Part shown: in pieces, positions 29,120 to 38,837 of the stretch
Layout: every line of letters begins with the position of its first letter
How positions within the stretch are numbered: the stretch's first letter is position 1
Assembly (NCBI RefSeq): GCF_024397855.1
Contig: NZ_CP073343.1
Coordinates: forward strand, 1,364,001 to 1,428,000
DNA: 64,000 nt
Origin: Marinomonas rhizomae
GTDB lineage: Bacteria > Pseudomonadota > Gammaproteobacteria > Pseudomonadales > Marinomonadaceae
Direction of reading: 5' to 3'
Notes under the pieces: generated by a model
What the model was told of the DNA's origin: nothing
Databases searched by the model: none
The model's input: the letters and a program-made list of their open reading frames with translations, nothing else
Position numbers and translations under genes: made by a program

Positions 29120-29935
29120 ATGATTGTTCACCCTTTGGCTGACGTGCTTGGCGCTCAAGTTGATGGCATAGATTTGTCCGCGTTAACGTCACAAACTGTT
29201 GGGGACATTTATCAAGCATTTTTGACCCATAAAGTGTTGTTCTTTCGTGATCAATGTCTGTCTCCAGAACAGCATCTTGCCTTAGGTCGAATGTTTGGTG
29301 AACTAGAGCCTGCGCATCCTTTCTTCCCACATTTGGCCGAAAACGATCAAGTCGTCATTATTGAAACCGCTCGTGGTAACCCACCGGGAGAAAGTTTTTG
29401 GCACACGGACATGACATGGCAAGAAACGCCACCAAAATGTTCAATATTGCATGCCCAGTATGTGCCAAAAGAAGGTGGTGACACGATTTGGTCTAACATG
29501 GCGGCGGTGTTTGCGAGTTTATCGAAAGAAGATCGAAATATGCTAGATTCTATGGACGCTATTCATGGATTGCACGCGTTCGAAGGCAGTCGATACGACG
29601 AACAAGATGATTCGGGTAAAAGTCGAGTCGCACAAAAATCTCAAGCTTATCCACCTATCGTTCGTCCAATGGTGACTCGTCATCCGGAGACCAATGAAGC
29701 GGTTTTGTTTATCAACGAGCAGTTTACGCGCTCGGTTGTTGGTCTTGATGATAAGGAAAGTCGAGCCTTGCTAGATCGACTGTTTGCTATTGCTCGACAA
29801 GCTCAGTTTCATGTCCGATTTCAATGGCAAGCTGGTTCGGTTGCCATTTGGGACAACCGAGTGACTCAGCACTTTGCAGTGACGGATTATGGTGATCAAC
29901 CCAGAAAACTGCATCGAGTAACGGTTCGGGGTTAG
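29120..29935 (+). CDS. TauD/TfdA-family 2OG-Fe(II) dioxygenase
   Basis: A 271-residue enzyme. DGIDLSALTSQTVGDIYQAF and KVLFFRDQCLSPEQHLALGR near the N-terminus, FWHTDMTWQETPPKCSILHA (metal His-X-Asp), and VAIWDNRVTQHFAVTDY (distal His) are all typical of TauD. Members release sulfite from taurine or open other sulfonates, aryl ethers or amines. The specific substrate is not readable. The ATG at 29120 has GAGAGGA upstream; a frame to 29039 adds nothing conserved. The stop abuts the convergent SLC13 transporter gene. Confidence 0.9.
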   Translation: MIVHPLADVLGAQVDGIDLSALTSQTVGDIYQAFLTHKVLFFRDQCLSPEQHLALGRMFGELEPAHPFFPHLAENDQVVIIETARGNPPGESFWHTDMTWQETPPKCSILHAQYVPKEGGDTIWSNMAAVFASLSKEDRNMLDSMDAIHGLHAFEGSRYDEQDDSGKSRVAQKSQAYPPIVRPMVTRHPETNEAVLFINEQFTRSVVGLDDKESRALLDRLFAIARQAQFHVRFQWQAGSVAIWDNRVTQHFAVTDYGDQPRKLHRVTVRG

Positions 29936-31372
29936 TTAAAACATTCCCAGAATATGCCACCAGAGGAAGTTTAATGGTAGTAATAAAACACTTGTTAGCG
30001 CAAAGGTCGCCAAACATACTTTTGTGACAGCGCTGATCGATAAATTACCAAGCGCTATCGCGGTAATCAAAGGTGGCGCTTGATAAGGCAACAAGACGTT
30101 GGAGAATGCCAGCACTTGAGTCATTAGTACAGCGTTATTGGACAAGCCAGTAATGTTAGCAAGATGCTCTGCCATTGGCGTCATAATGGCGGGTACACCA
30201 GCCAAATTTGTCACCACTGACACGCAAGTAGAAATAAAGGTCAACAAGCCTAAATTCATCAAAGGTGAATCTTGGCTGAAAGGAATTACCTCGGTTAAAT
30301 AGTTCACCAAGATATTACCCAATCCAGAATAAGCAATGATGGCACTTAAACCGATAATCCCTGCAGCGAATAACAAAGTACCGTACTGGATATCTTTGTC
30401 GATGCTATTCTTTGCGGTTAAACCAAGGTTTGGCCATAGACAAACGAGTGCAGTAATAAGCCCAATCCAACCTGCAGAAATATGATGCAGCGAGTCGGTA
30501 AACCAGAAAGCAAAGCAAACACAAAGCACAATTAATAAGCGCGTTTCTACTTTCGTCATGGCGGATTTTTCTATGGTTGCTTGTATCGCTTGGTTTGGTG
30601 CTTTGTCTGGAAAAAGCCACAAGATAACGCCAATGGTCATGACTAACTTACCAAACCCCAAGACAGGAAAATGCAGAAGTAGATATTCGCCATAAGAAAA
30701 AGGCGCGTTATACAGGGCTTCCGTCATACCAGAGAGCAGCATGTTAGGCGCATTTGCTGGCAGGATAGCAAAGGCTGGTAAGAAGGTTCCAAATGCCCCA
30801 GCTAATAACATACCTTTTCGACCATTGGAGTTTTGGTCATAGCCAAAGTGATCGGCTAAGGAGGCAATGATCGGGATAATGAGTACGATACGACTCACAC
30901 CAGAGGGGATCAAAAAGGCCAACGCCATCGCAAACAAAGCAATTTTTATTATGGTGCCCTGGTAGCTATTGCCCAAAATAAGCATTAGTAATCGAGTTAC
31001 GCGAGAACTGATTCCCGTATGATTAATCGCTGCGCCAAACACCATACCGCTGAACAATAACCAAAATGTAGATGACTGAAACCCGGCGAATATCACTTGT
31101 GTGGGCGCTAGCTGTGTTGCTGTCGCAAAAGCAAATAAGCCTAAAGCTGGCCAATAAGCAGGCACCAAAGATGTTGCCCAGAAAGCGATGCAAATGAACA
31201 ATAGCCCAGCAGTTAACGATTGGGGAAGCGTAAGAAATTGGTATGAAATAGCCCCAATGGCCAATGTCATCGCTAAAATCAAATAAAGCGGCCAGCTAGG
31301 TTTGCTTGGGGATGTCAATGAGGGCGTTGGTGTTGTTTCAGCAACATGTGGGGAATTATTTTTATTATTCAT
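29936..31372 (-). CDS. DASS/SLC13-family anion:sodium symporter
   Basis: A 478-residue membrane protein with about 12-13 hydrophobic segments after a Pro/Ser/Thr-rich 28-residue cytoplasmic N-terminus. FLIPSGVSRIVLIIPIIASLA and SVVTNLAGVPAIMTPMAEHLA are the paired SNT-like motif regions of divalent anion/sodium symporters. Typical substrates are dicarboxylates or sulfate; a role beside a TauD-type enzyme in sulfonate or carboxylate use is only suggestive. It begins 58 bases after argC on the same strand, separated by a hairpin. Confidence 0.82.
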   Translation of the reverse strand: MNNKNNSPHVAETTPTPSLTSPSKPSWPLYLILAMTLAIGAISYQFLTLPQSLTAGLLFICIAFWATSLVPAYWPALGLFAFATATQLAPTQVIFAGFQSSTFWLLFSGMVFGAAINHTGISSRVTRLLMLILGNSYQGTIIKIALFAMALAFLIPSGVSRIVLIIPIIASLADHFGYDQNSNGRKGMLLAGAFGTFLPAFAILPANAPNMLLSGMTEALYNAPFSYGEYLLLHFPVLGFGKLVMTIGVILWLFPDKAPNQAIQATIEKSAMTKVETRLLIVLCVCFAFWFTDSLHHISAGWIGLITALVCLWPNLGLTAKNSIDKDIQYGTLLFAAGIIGLSAIIAYSGLGNILVNYLTEVIPFSQDSPLMNLGLLTFISTCVSVVTNLAGVPAIMTPMAEHLANITGLSNNAVLMTQVLAFSNVLLPYQAPPLITAIALGNLSISAVTKVCLATFALTSVLLLPLNFLWWHILGMF

Positions 31373-31392
31373 TGGATGCTCTAAAGCACAAA

Positions 31393-31422
31393 TCCCACCT
31401 TCTTTTTACAGAGAAGGTGGGA
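31393..31422 (-). terminator. Terminator-like hairpin after argC
   Basis: TCCCACCTTCT (31393-31403) and AGAAGGTGGGA (31412-31422) form a perfect 11-bp stem with an 8-base loop in the spacer between argC and the SLC13 gene. The following sequence is only moderately T-rich, so it may attenuate rather than stop transcription. Confidence 0.65.
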
Positions 31423-31430
31423 TAAGGAGA

Positions 31431-32369
31431 CTAGCGAAGATTCACGGCGGTTGCTTCGTCAAAACCTAACATAATGTTTAGGTTTTGTACGGCAGCGCCA
31501 GATGCACCTTTGCCAAGGTTATCCAGTTTTGCAACCAGTATACCTGACTTATTACCAGGTTCACTTAGAACGGACAGCTCGATTTGGTTGGTGTCTTCAA
31601 GACCATGAGGTGTCAAGAATGGGGCAGCGTTATCGGCAATCATATTAAAGCCATTAACGGTAACAAACATGTCATTGGCATACACTTCGGCCAACTTAGC
31701 TTGCAATTGTTCCATGGTGACGTCGCCTTTTAAGTTGATCGGTAAAAACGTCAACATGCCTTGGCGAAAGTTACCCACACTTGGGACGAAAATCGGTGCG
31801 TTATCCAAGCCAGACCATTTTTTCGTTTCTGCTAAATGTTTATGATTAAAACTTAAGCCATAAGCCCCATAAATGGGCGCGTTGTTGGTGCTTTCATAGC
31901 GATCAATGAGCGCGTTACCGCCGCCACTGTAACCTGATACTGCATTGATTGAATAATCATAAGAAGCAGACAGTAATCCGGCTTCAATCAAAGGCTTCAG
32001 CAACAAGATAGCACCTGTTGGATAACAACCAGGGTTAGATACAAACTGTGCTTCTTTGATTTTATCGCGCTGAGTGACGTCTAGTTCAGGCAAACCATAT
32101 ACCCAACCATCGGCAACACGGTGAACCGAGCTGGCGTCTAAAATGCGGCAGCCTTCTTCTTTGGCTAAAACAACGCTGTCTTTGGCGGCATCATCAGGTA
32201 GGCAAAGTACAGTCACATCCGCTTTTTTCATCAAGCGACGTTTTTCTTCAATATCGCGTTTTTTATCTGGGTCGATACTGATAATTTCAATGCCGGGATG
32301 CTTAATTAGACGATCTTTTACTTGAAGGCCAGTAGTGCCTGTTTCGCCATCAATAAATACTTTTTTCAC
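31431..32369 (-). CDS. argC: N-acetyl-gamma-glutamyl-phosphate reductase, short type
   Basis: A 312-residue NADPH-dependent enzyme of arginine synthesis that reduces N-acetylglutamyl phosphate to the semialdehyde. KKVFIDGETGTTGLQV is the nucleotide-binding start and FVSNPGCYPTGAILL holds the active-site Cys. The short length and KVFIDGE opening mark the type-2 AGPR subgroup. Translation starts at GTG 32369, with AAGGA upstream; the frame continues to 32471 but without family similarity. No other arg gene is adjacent. Confidence 0.92.
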   Translation of the reverse strand: MKKVFIDGETGTTGLQVKDRLIKHPGIEIISIDPDKKRDIEEKRRLMKKADVTVLCLPDDAAKDSVVLAKEEGCRILDASSVHRVADGWVYGLPELDVTQRDKIKEAQFVSNPGCYPTGAILLLKPLIEAGLLSASYDYSINAVSGYSGGGNALIDRYESTNNAPIYGAYGLSFNHKHLAETKKWSGLDNAPIFVPSVGNFRQGMLTFLPINLKGDVTMEQLQAKLAEVYANDMFVTVNGFNMIADNAAPFLTPHGLEDTNQIELSVLSEPGNKSGILVAKLDNLGKGASGAAVQNLNIMLGFDEATAVNLR

Positions 32370-32627
32370 AGCGTGATTCCTTACTAGGTGTCTTGCATCA
32401 AAGTAAAAGCAGGCGCTTTTATGAGTTTCTGCTTTTATCAGATGTTTGAAAGATGTTTTAGATAATGCCAAATAGTGTAATGCATCGGGGTTCGGCTGAA
32501 TAGTTGATAGAAACGCTTAATGCCCAAAAAAGCATTTTTATCCCATATGATTGAACAACTGGAGACGGTTGGTTGTAATTCTGCAACAGGTTACACTTTC
32601 TGCCTCTTTAACCAGCTATGTGTTTTT

Positions 32628-32996
32628 ATGAAGAAGTCCGATAAGAAAATTGATAATGCTCTTCGGGAAGCGTTAACTAACGTGTGCGAAACCGCTTTGG
32701 GTTCTGTGGAAGGTTTTGTTTGGTTAACGCATGTTGTTAATTACAATGCGTTTCCTAATTCACTCAAAATCGTTTGTGTGTTCGAAACGGACTTGTCTTT
32801 GTCTAAAGCCATTGAAGCCAAGCAAGACGAGTACTTTTATACGCTTATTCATCAAGAGTTAAGCGCTGCAAAAATCACATTAAACAAGCTTCGTCAGCAG
32901 GTGAGCTTTGATAGCGAAGAAGCTTGCGAGCGCTCCCATGCTGGTAAATGGAATGAACGACTCGCTAAGTTGCAACCTAGCGTGACGTTGCATTAA
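32628..32996 (+). CDS. Conserved hypothetical protein
   Basis: A 122-residue soluble protein (KKSDKKIDNALREALTNVCETALG, then FVWLTHVVNYNAFPNSLKIVCVFETD). I recall similar small proteins in pseudomonads that databases label as Fis-family regulators, but no helix-turn-helix is evident here, so I do not support that label. Start taken as ATG 32628 because the conserved part begins there; its ribosome site is weak. Its last four bases overlap the stop of the convergent Kef-type gene. Confidence 0.6.
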   Translation: MKKSDKKIDNALREALTNVCETALGSVEGFVWLTHVVNYNAFPNSLKIVCVFETDLSLSKAIEAKQDEYFYTLIHQELSAAKITLNKLRQQVSFDSEEACERSHAGKWNERLAKLQPSVTLH

Positions 32997-34858
32997 TCGG
33001 CCTGATCTTGAATGTCTTTCATGGCTTTTTGAAGCTGTGGGTTTTTCTCTTCAAGGTACGCTTTGAGGCGATCGATAAAGACGCTGTTTTCATGGAAAGG
33101 CACGCCTATCTGATGAGCGTCTGCTACTTCGACCATAGACACTTTATCGTGCTGGTTAAACACGTCGATCATCTGTTCCGCTTTATGGTGAGAAATACCC
33201 AGTGCTTCAAAGGCAGAGCGTCCCATACGTAGACTACTGTCGTAGTTTTCTCGAATAATATCTCGGCATCCAGAGGCCCATAAATCGTATACGTGGTTAT
33301 TGTCGAATGCGCGCGCGATAACATGCAGTTCAGGGTGATGTTCTTTGACATATTTGACAAGTTTGGTGGTTTGCTCTGGATTATCAATGGCGATAATCAG
33401 CAGTGAAGCGTCATCTATACCCGCTGCTTTAAGTAAATCCGGACGAGTCGCATCACCAAAGTAGTTTTTTACACCAAAGCGTTCTAGCGCTCTAAGACGT
33501 TTTACGCTGAAATCAATAACCGTTGAATGGTATCCAGCTAGGCGTAAAAGGTTATCTATCGTGCTTCCCATTCGCCCTGAACCGGCAATGATGATTTTGT
33601 TATCTTCAGGCAGATCGTCGTGTGCACTTGCAGATTGGTCGGTGGCATAACGGGGAGCGATCACGCGGTCATAGATAATAAATAACACTGGGGTTAGCAG
33701 CATAGATAACGCCACCACCAGTAGCAGAAGGTCGGCAATCTCTTGCGATATCACCGCATTGCTGACGGTAAATGACAGCAGTACAAAACCAAATTCCCCA
33801 GCTTGCGCAAGACTTAGTGCAAATAGCCATTTGTTTGACCCACGAATATTGAAAATCCGTCCTAATATGAAAAGCGTCGTGGCTTTTAGGAGGATTAATC
33901 CGATGGTTAAGCCAAGGATAGAGAGAAAGTTGTTAAACAATAGGGCGAAGTTGATGCCTGCGCCGACAGTCATAAAGAAGAGTCCGAGCAATAATCCTTT
34001 AAATGGCGCGATATCGCTTTCTAATTCATGGCGATAAGGCGAATTGGCCAGAACGACACCAGCTAAGAACGCCCCCAAAGCAGGAGACAAGCCAACCAAA
34101 GACATCAGTAGCGTGGTGCCGATGACAAACATGAGTGCGGTCGCGGTAAATAACTCTCTCAATTCTGCGACTGAAATAAAGCGAAAGATGGGAGTCACTA
34201 AGAAGCTCCCTCCTAAAACCACGGTGGCGATTGCGCCTATGGTCACTAAGGCGGTTTGCCATGCATCTAATTTGTCAACTAGTGTTGCTGAGTGGCTTCC
34301 AGCCTGAGTAATATCCGCAGCATGATTGAGCGATTCAATTAACTCAGGCGTGGCAAGTAGAGGGATAAACGCCAACATCGGAATCACCACAATGTCTTGA
34401 GCGAGCAGCACGGCAAAAGACGATTGACCACCGTCGGATGTCATCAAACCTTTTTCCGTTAAGGTTTGAATCACGATGGCGGTTGAAGAAAGTGCTAGCA
34501 CCAAACCAATGGCCAAGCTAGTGCGCCATTCTTGGTTTAGCAACATTCCTATAGCCATAATTAAAAGGGCGGTTAACACAACCTGTCCGCCCCCTAAGCC
34601 GATTAATTTGGACTTTAGTGCCCAGAGCTTTTTCGGGTTTAGTTCTAATCCAACAAGAAACAGCATCATCACCACACCTAGCTCGGCAAAGTGTTGGATG
34701 GAAATAATGTCGACTTTTAATAATGTTAGTATTGGGCTGATAATAATCCCAGCGAGCAGATAACCCAATACAGAACCCAGTCCAAGCCGTGATGCAATAG
34801 GAACAGAAATGACCCCTGCAACCAAAAAAATAAAGGTTAGCAACAGCGTATCAGTCAT
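32993..34858 (-). CDS. Kef-type CPA2 cation:proton antiporter with RCK/TrkA-N domain
   Basis: A 621-residue protein. Twelve or so membrane segments (residues about 5-395) include ELGVVMMLFLVGLELNPKKLW and LGAFLAGVVLANSPYRHELE, typical of the CPA2 antiporter core. A C-terminal nucleotide-binding RCK domain begins IIIAGSGRMGSTIDNLLRLAG and contains YFGDATRPDLLKAAGIDDASLLIIAID. Domain order equals KefB/KefC, which release potassium when activated by glutathione adducts. KefF/KefG partners are not adjacent; a different gating ligand is possible. AAGGAAAAATGA precedes the ATG. Confidence 0.88.
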   Translation of the reverse strand: MTDTLLLTFIFLVAGVISVPIASRLGLGSVLGYLLAGIIISPILTLLKVDIISIQHFAELGVVMMLFLVGLELNPKKLWALKSKLIGLGGGQVVLTALLIMAIGMLLNQEWRTSLAIGLVLALSSTAIVIQTLTEKGLMTSDGGQSSFAVLLAQDIVVIPMLAFIPLLATPELIESLNHAADITQAGSHSATLVDKLDAWQTALVTIGAIATVVLGGSFLVTPIFRFISVAELRELFTATALMFVIGTTLLMSLVGLSPALGAFLAGVVLANSPYRHELESDIAPFKGLLLGLFFMTVGAGINFALLFNNFLSILGLTIGLILLKATTLFILGRIFNIRGSNKWLFALSLAQAGEFGFVLLSFTVSNAVISQEIADLLLLVVALSMLLTPVLFIIYDRVIAPRYATDQSASAHDDLPEDNKIIIAGSGRMGSTIDNLLRLAGYHSTVIDFSVKRLRALERFGVKNYFGDATRPDLLKAAGIDDASLLIIAIDNPEQTTKLVKYVKEHHPELHVIARAFDNNHVYDLWASGCRDIIRENYDSSLRMGRSAFEALGISHHKAEQMIDVFNQHDKVSMVEVADAHQIGVPFHENSVFIDRLKAYLEEKNPQLQKAMKDIQDQAD

Positions 34859-34954
34859 TTCATTTTTCCTTTTCTAATCGCTAAATAGAATAAGTTGGCA
34901 ATTTAGTGTGGTTCAGTGTTGTCGCTTTACTATAGATGGTTCCCCATCGGTGTA

Positions 34955-35482
34955 TTACATATCGCTTACGGATTGGGCAAACAGGTTCACGCTATTCCAG
35001 TTGGTAAATTCCATATTGGTTTTTGGATCGGTCGGTCCTTTGGTCATCCACATAATAAAGCGGATCATATTACGATCGATAAAGCCGTATTGCGGATAAT
35101 TTAATTTCCCTGCAAAAACACCTTGTACACTAGGCTTCCAATCAAGTTGCGCCAACAGTTTAATAATGTACGGATTGGTATCTGGTTGGCACTTCTCAGG
35201 TTTACGAGCCACAAGGTTCACGGTGTAAAAAGCATTTGGCTTACTTTCAAGTTGAGTTTTATTTTGTTCGATAAAGTCGATCACAACTTTCTGGTGTTTG
35301 CCGTAGCGAATGCTGGCACCAATGACTACCTTGTCATGTTTGGCTAGGCTTTCAGCCGTTGCCTCTTCTACTGGTAAAAGAGTCACGATATGGCCTTGGC
35401 TCTCGATAACGTCTTGTATTGTCAGGCTTATCTTTTTCGTGTGACCGTCTGTAGTTGAATAAATCATTAAAATATTAGACAT
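34955..35482 (-). CDS. hemG: Menaquinone-dependent protoporphyrinogen oxidase (flavodoxin type)
   Basis: A 175-residue flavodoxin-fold enzyme that oxidises protoporphyrinogen IX in haem synthesis, feeding electrons to the quinone pool. ILMIYSTTDGHTKKIS is the FMN phosphate loop, VVIGASIRYGKH and FYTVNLVARKPEKCQPDTNPY the loop and insertion characteristic of HemG, and the C-terminal NMIRFIMWMTKGPTDPKTNMEFTNW completes the family pattern. Length matches E. coli HemG. It follows rsgA on the same strand but behind a terminator. Confidence 0.93.
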   Translation of the reverse strand: MSNILMIYSTTDGHTKKISLTIQDVIESQGHIVTLLPVEEATAESLAKHDKVVIGASIRYGKHQKVVIDFIEQNKTQLESKPNAFYTVNLVARKPEKCQPDTNPYIIKLLAQLDWKPSVQGVFAGKLNYPQYGFIDRNMIRFIMWMTKGPTDPKTNMEFTNWNSVNLFAQSVSDM

Positions 35483-35612
35483 GGAGATTCAGAAAAGCTG
35501 CCTCTGTTAGAGTGGAGTAAAAACGAATAGAGCGGTTGTTATAAACACTCAGTGGCTTGCTGTAAAGGGCGGAGGGCGTGGTTATTGTTTTTGGAAGTTT
35601 TTTTACAATAAA

Positions 35613-35641
35613 AAAGCGGACTATCAAACATAGTCCGCTTT
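35613..35641 (-). terminator. Rho-independent terminator of rsgA
   Basis: AAAGCGGACTA (35613-35623) and TAGTCCGCTTT (35631-35641) form a perfect 11-bp stem with a 7-base loop. On the minus strand a T-run follows, about 30 bases past the rsgA stop. Confidence 0.9.
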
Positions 35642-35672
35642 CTGTTTTGCTAGTGTTAGCTTGCTCTAAATT

Positions 35673-36650
35673 TTACTCAGCAGAACTGTGTTTTCGAGCG
35701 CGTATATCGGATTGTGCGCTGCGATAGAACTTTTCTTGCGGTTTAGATTTAGTCACTTGATCATCATCGCTATCTTCATTACGAAGCAGCATAAAGTCAG
35801 CCACACGTTGCTCATCTAAACGATTCGCCTCAACGGCGCCTTTGATGGCGCACCCAGGCTCGCCTTGGTGATGGCAATCGCTGAAACGACATTCTTTTTC
35901 CAATGCAATGATGTCGGCAAAGTTTGCTATCGCACTGCTATCAAATTCAGCAAGCTGTAATTCACGCATGCCCTCGGTATCAAGCAAAATAGCACCGGAT
36001 GGCATAATCTTTAATGCGCCAGAGTCGCCAATGTTTCTTTGTGCTTTGCCTTCGGCTGTGGTTTGCATCAATGTCTTTATCAATGCGGATTTACCTGAAC
36101 CAACTGCGCCAAGTAAGGCAATGGTTTTACCTTTCTTAAGCAAGGGCGATAAACATTGTAGGCTGCCAGCGTCTAAAGCATTAACCGTCTCTACAATAAG
36201 TAACGGATCAAGCTTTTCTACTTGGGCACGTTTTTCTGCCGCATCACTACAGGTATCGGCTTTTGTCAAAATAACAACAGCGTCAGCTTGAGCATCGTGA
36301 GTCAGTTCTAAATAACGTTTAATCAACGCCAAATTGAAATCTTGGTTTAATGCACACATTAAAAACACAGTGTCTATATTTGAAGCGATGTTTTCAAATA
36401 CAGAGCTTGGTTCTAAAAGGCGTAAAAAATTATATTCAGTATCGGTAACAACCCAGTCGCCGACAGCCATGCTTGGCATATCTGAATCACTTTCTAAGTT
36501 AAAGAAACCAGACTCACTGACAAGCTCGTAATAGCTATCTTTTTGAGAGCAGATACGAGCAATACGGTTAGATTCTAAATCATCCAATGATAACTGTTGT
36601 TGAAAGTAAGCCTGCCAGCCTAAGTCCAATAAAGTAAACGTGGAATCCAT
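35673..36650 (-). CDS. rsgA: Ribosome small-subunit biogenesis GTPase A
   Basis: A 325-residue circularly permuted GTPase that assists late maturation of the 30S subunit. After an N-terminal OB-like domain the G4 motif (VILTKAD) comes before the P-loop LLGAVGSGKSALIKTL, and LLDTEGMREL follows. The zinc knuckle ECRFSDCHHQGEPGC near the end is diagnostic. The ATG at 36650 has GGGGTAAT upstream; the frame to 36704 has no family support. Usually the N-terminal OB domain is more basic, so this could be the YjeQ-like paralogue group. Confidence 0.9.
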   Translation of the reverse strand: MDSTFTLLDLGWQAYFQQQLSLDDLESNRIARICSQKDSYYELVSESGFFNLESDSDMPSMAVGDWVVTDTEYNFLRLLEPSSVFENIASNIDTVFLMCALNQDFNLALIKRYLELTHDAQADAVVILTKADTCSDAAEKRAQVEKLDPLLIVETVNALDAGSLQCLSPLLKKGKTIALLGAVGSGKSALIKTLMQTTAEGKAQRNIGDSGALKIMPSGAILLDTEGMRELQLAEFDSSAIANFADIIALEKECRFSDCHHQGEPGCAIKGAVEANRLDEQRVADFMLLRNEDSDDDQVTKSKPQEKFYRSAQSDIRARKHSSAE

Positions 36651-36954
36651 TAATATTACCCCAAGCGAAATACGCCATCGTAAATAAGAAGCAAAACGCT
36701 TCAATTAGTACAACCGAACATAAGCAACATCTTTTGTTTATGTTCTAGCCAGAAAATACATAAAACACCAATGCGTTATAGACCGTTTTTACAAGGCGTT
36801 AATGCACGAGGTTAGCACAGTGTGAGTGCACTACAAACAGAAATATCACTGTCATAAAAAAGGTTTATATTTGATGCTTTTATACGGAAATAGCAACAAG
36901 ATATTTGTTATCAAATGGTAACTCTATTCAATATTTTAACGATATTAAAACGCT

Positions 36955-38055
36955 TTATACAGCACACTTTATCGGCACTTGCTGAGTAATGCAGTGAATG
37001 TTTCCTCCACCCAATAATATGTTTCTGGCGTAAACACCTGTTACTGTAAACTCGGGAAAGGCTTTTTGTAGAATCTCTCTCGCTTGCTCATCGGTTTTTA
37101 CACCGAATGTTGGAAATATAATACTTTTGTTCGTAATTAAGAAGTTGGCGTAGGAAGCGGCGAGGCGTTCTCCAGCTTGTCGATTCATTGAATCGCTTTC
37201 GAGTAGATTTTGAGCCTCGTCTTCAGATACAAAAAGCGGCCCTGGCAATGGCAGTTTAATGATCTCTAGTGCTCGACCTTTGGCATCAATCGTTTCGCTT
37301 AGGACTTTCAATGCGGCTTTACTGATGGCGTATTGTGGGTCATCTGAGTCATCACAATCGGTTAATGCGACAACGCCCGGGCGAATAACATGCATGATGT
37401 TATCAACGTGACCGTTGGTTTCATCGTTATAAAGCCCATCTTTTAACCAAATAATTTTTTCGACATTCAAGTAAGCCTTTAAGAGGTCTTCAATGTCGTT
37501 TTTGCCTAGATGCGGATTACGGCTTGGATGAAGTAGGCATTCTTCCGTTGTAAATAAGGTGCCTTCGCCATCGACATGAATAGAGCCACCTTCAAGAATT
37601 AAGGGGACTTGGTAAACTGGGTCACCAGTAACCATCGCCATTTTTTCGGCAACCGCATTATCTTGTTCCCAAGAATCATATAGGCCGTCCAGTTCTCCAC
37701 CCCAAGCATTAAACTGCCAACTATTGGCACGTCGTTCGCCAAGATCGTTAACAACATAAGTGGCACCTATGTCACGCATCCAACAATCGTCAGAGGGGAT
37801 TTCAATGACTCGGATTTGATCAGGTAAGGCGGTTCGAGCTTGTTCATAATGCTTAGCATCGACAATAAAAGTGACATTGGTTGATTGCGCAATCGCTGTT
37901 GCCACCGCAACAAACTCTGCTTGAGCGTGCTTGCCTTTTTCTCGCCAGTTGTCTTCGCGGGTTGGCCAAGCCATCCAGACTTGATCTTGCGGTTCGTGCT
38001 CTGCAGGCATACGAAAACCATCTAATTTTGGTGAGGTGTTTAGCGTGGTGCTCAT
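36955..38055 (-). CDS. aguA: Agmatine deiminase
   Basis: A 366-residue guanidino-group hydrolase that converts agmatine to N-carbamoylputrescine. DGFRMPAEHEPQDQVWMAWP at the N-terminus, CWMRDIGATYVV (substrate Asp), NETNGHVDN-type DETNGHVDNIMHV (His/Asp) and the C-terminal NILLGGGNIHCITQQVP with the catalytic Cys are all present. AAGGA precedes ATG 38055. It would start putrescine synthesis from arginine; the next enzyme, aguB, is not in the window. Confidence 0.94.
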   Translation of the reverse strand: MSTTLNTSPKLDGFRMPAEHEPQDQVWMAWPTREDNWREKGKHAQAEFVAVATAIAQSTNVTFIVDAKHYEQARTALPDQIRVIEIPSDDCWMRDIGATYVVNDLGERRANSWQFNAWGGELDGLYDSWEQDNAVAEKMAMVTGDPVYQVPLILEGGSIHVDGEGTLFTTEECLLHPSRNPHLGKNDIEDLLKAYLNVEKIIWLKDGLYNDETNGHVDNIMHVIRPGVVALTDCDDSDDPQYAISKAALKVLSETIDAKGRALEIIKLPLPGPLFVSEDEAQNLLESDSMNRQAGERLAASYANFLITNKSIIFPTFGVKTDEQAREILQKAFPEFTVTGVYARNILLGGGNIHCITQQVPIKCAV

Positions 38056-38496
38056 TAACGTGTCCTTAATAGTCGCTTATAAGTAAAGCAAAGGTTTTGG
38101 CCAATTTTATGGCAGACATACAAACATTCAAGAGACTTTTTGTGTATTTCACCAAATGAGTGGTTTATTTAATCGACAAAAATGGTCGCTAGATCATATT
38201 TTTTGCGTCTTTACAATTACTCGACGGAAACAGTTACCGAGTAATTTTGTAAAAACTACTTGTTAGCAGCTTAGTAGAGATTGTCTCTGATTAAATGTTT
38301 TCCGATAAAGTCTTTATTTATCAGTATCTTATGGATTTTTTGAAAAAGTTGGCACGCGCTTCGCAATACTCTAAGTGAAATCAACAACACGAACATAAGT
38401 TCTCTTTTTTAGGTTGTTGAGTTGATTATTTGGGCTGCAGGCATAGACCGCAATTATTGCTCCCAAACTTTTAAAAACTAAATGGAGGTTACCATT
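38056..38496. other. Divergent regulatory region with sigma-54 promoter
   Basis: About 440 bases between aguA and the small lipoprotein gene. The only element I can name is the sigma-54 promoter at 38350-38366. The remainder is AT-rich and shows no coding sequence. Confidence 0.55.
38350..38366 (+). promoter_or_regulatory. Sigma-54 (RpoN) promoter
   Basis: TGGCACGCGCTTCGCAA matches the -24/-12 consensus TGGCACG-N4-TTGCW except one base; the invariant GG (38351-38352) and GC (38363-38364) are exactly 10 bases apart. It points to the lipoprotein gene, leaving a leader of about 120 bases. A sigma-54 activator gene is the next gene downstream, on the opposite strand. Confidence 0.75.
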
Positions 38497-38769
38497 ATGA
38501 ATATTAAACGCACTCTACTAAATACTGCTTTGGTTCTTGTTACTGCTGGTACATTGGCTGCATGTGATCAGAGCTCTGATGACAACAAAGTAGAAGACGC
38601 AATGTCCAATGCTGGTGATGCTGTTGAGCAAACTATGGATGATGCTGGTGATGCACTGAACAACGCTGGCAACTCAATTGAAGACACTATGACCGATACA
38701 GGTAACGCCATTGAAGATAAGTGTGAAGAAGCAAAAGAAGGCATGAACGCCAAAGACACTGATTGCTAA
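38497..38769 (+). CDS. Small acidic lipoprotein with repeat-like body
   Basis: A 90-residue predicted lipoprotein: signal RTLLNTALVLVTAGTLAACDQ with lipobox LAAC and Asp at +2, which can retain lipoproteins in the inner membrane. The mature part is a run of imperfect 11-residue units (GDAVEQTMDDA, GDALNNAGNSI, EDTMTDTGNAI), a pattern of amphipathic helix as in hydrophilic stress-type proteins, ending in two Cys. GGAGG precedes ATG 38497. Transcription is predicted from the sigma-54 promoter and ends at a strong terminator. Confidence 0.8.
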   Translation: MNIKRTLLNTALVLVTAGTLAACDQSSDDNKVEDAMSNAGDAVEQTMDDAGDALNNAGNSIEDTMTDTGNAIEDKCEEAKEGMNAKDTDC

Positions 38770-38776
38770 AATGAAC

Positions 38777-38807
38777 AGAAAAAAGGCCGAGTGATCGGCC
38801 TTTTTTC
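38777..38807 (+). terminator. Rho-independent terminator (usable on both strands)
   Basis: AGAAAAAAGGCCGA and TCGGCCTTTTTTCT form a long stem around GTGA, with T-runs on both strands. It separates the lipoprotein gene from the convergent sigma-54 activator gene. Confidence 0.93.
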
Positions 38808-38837
38808 TAACATTTTTTAAATATGACTTTTATTGCT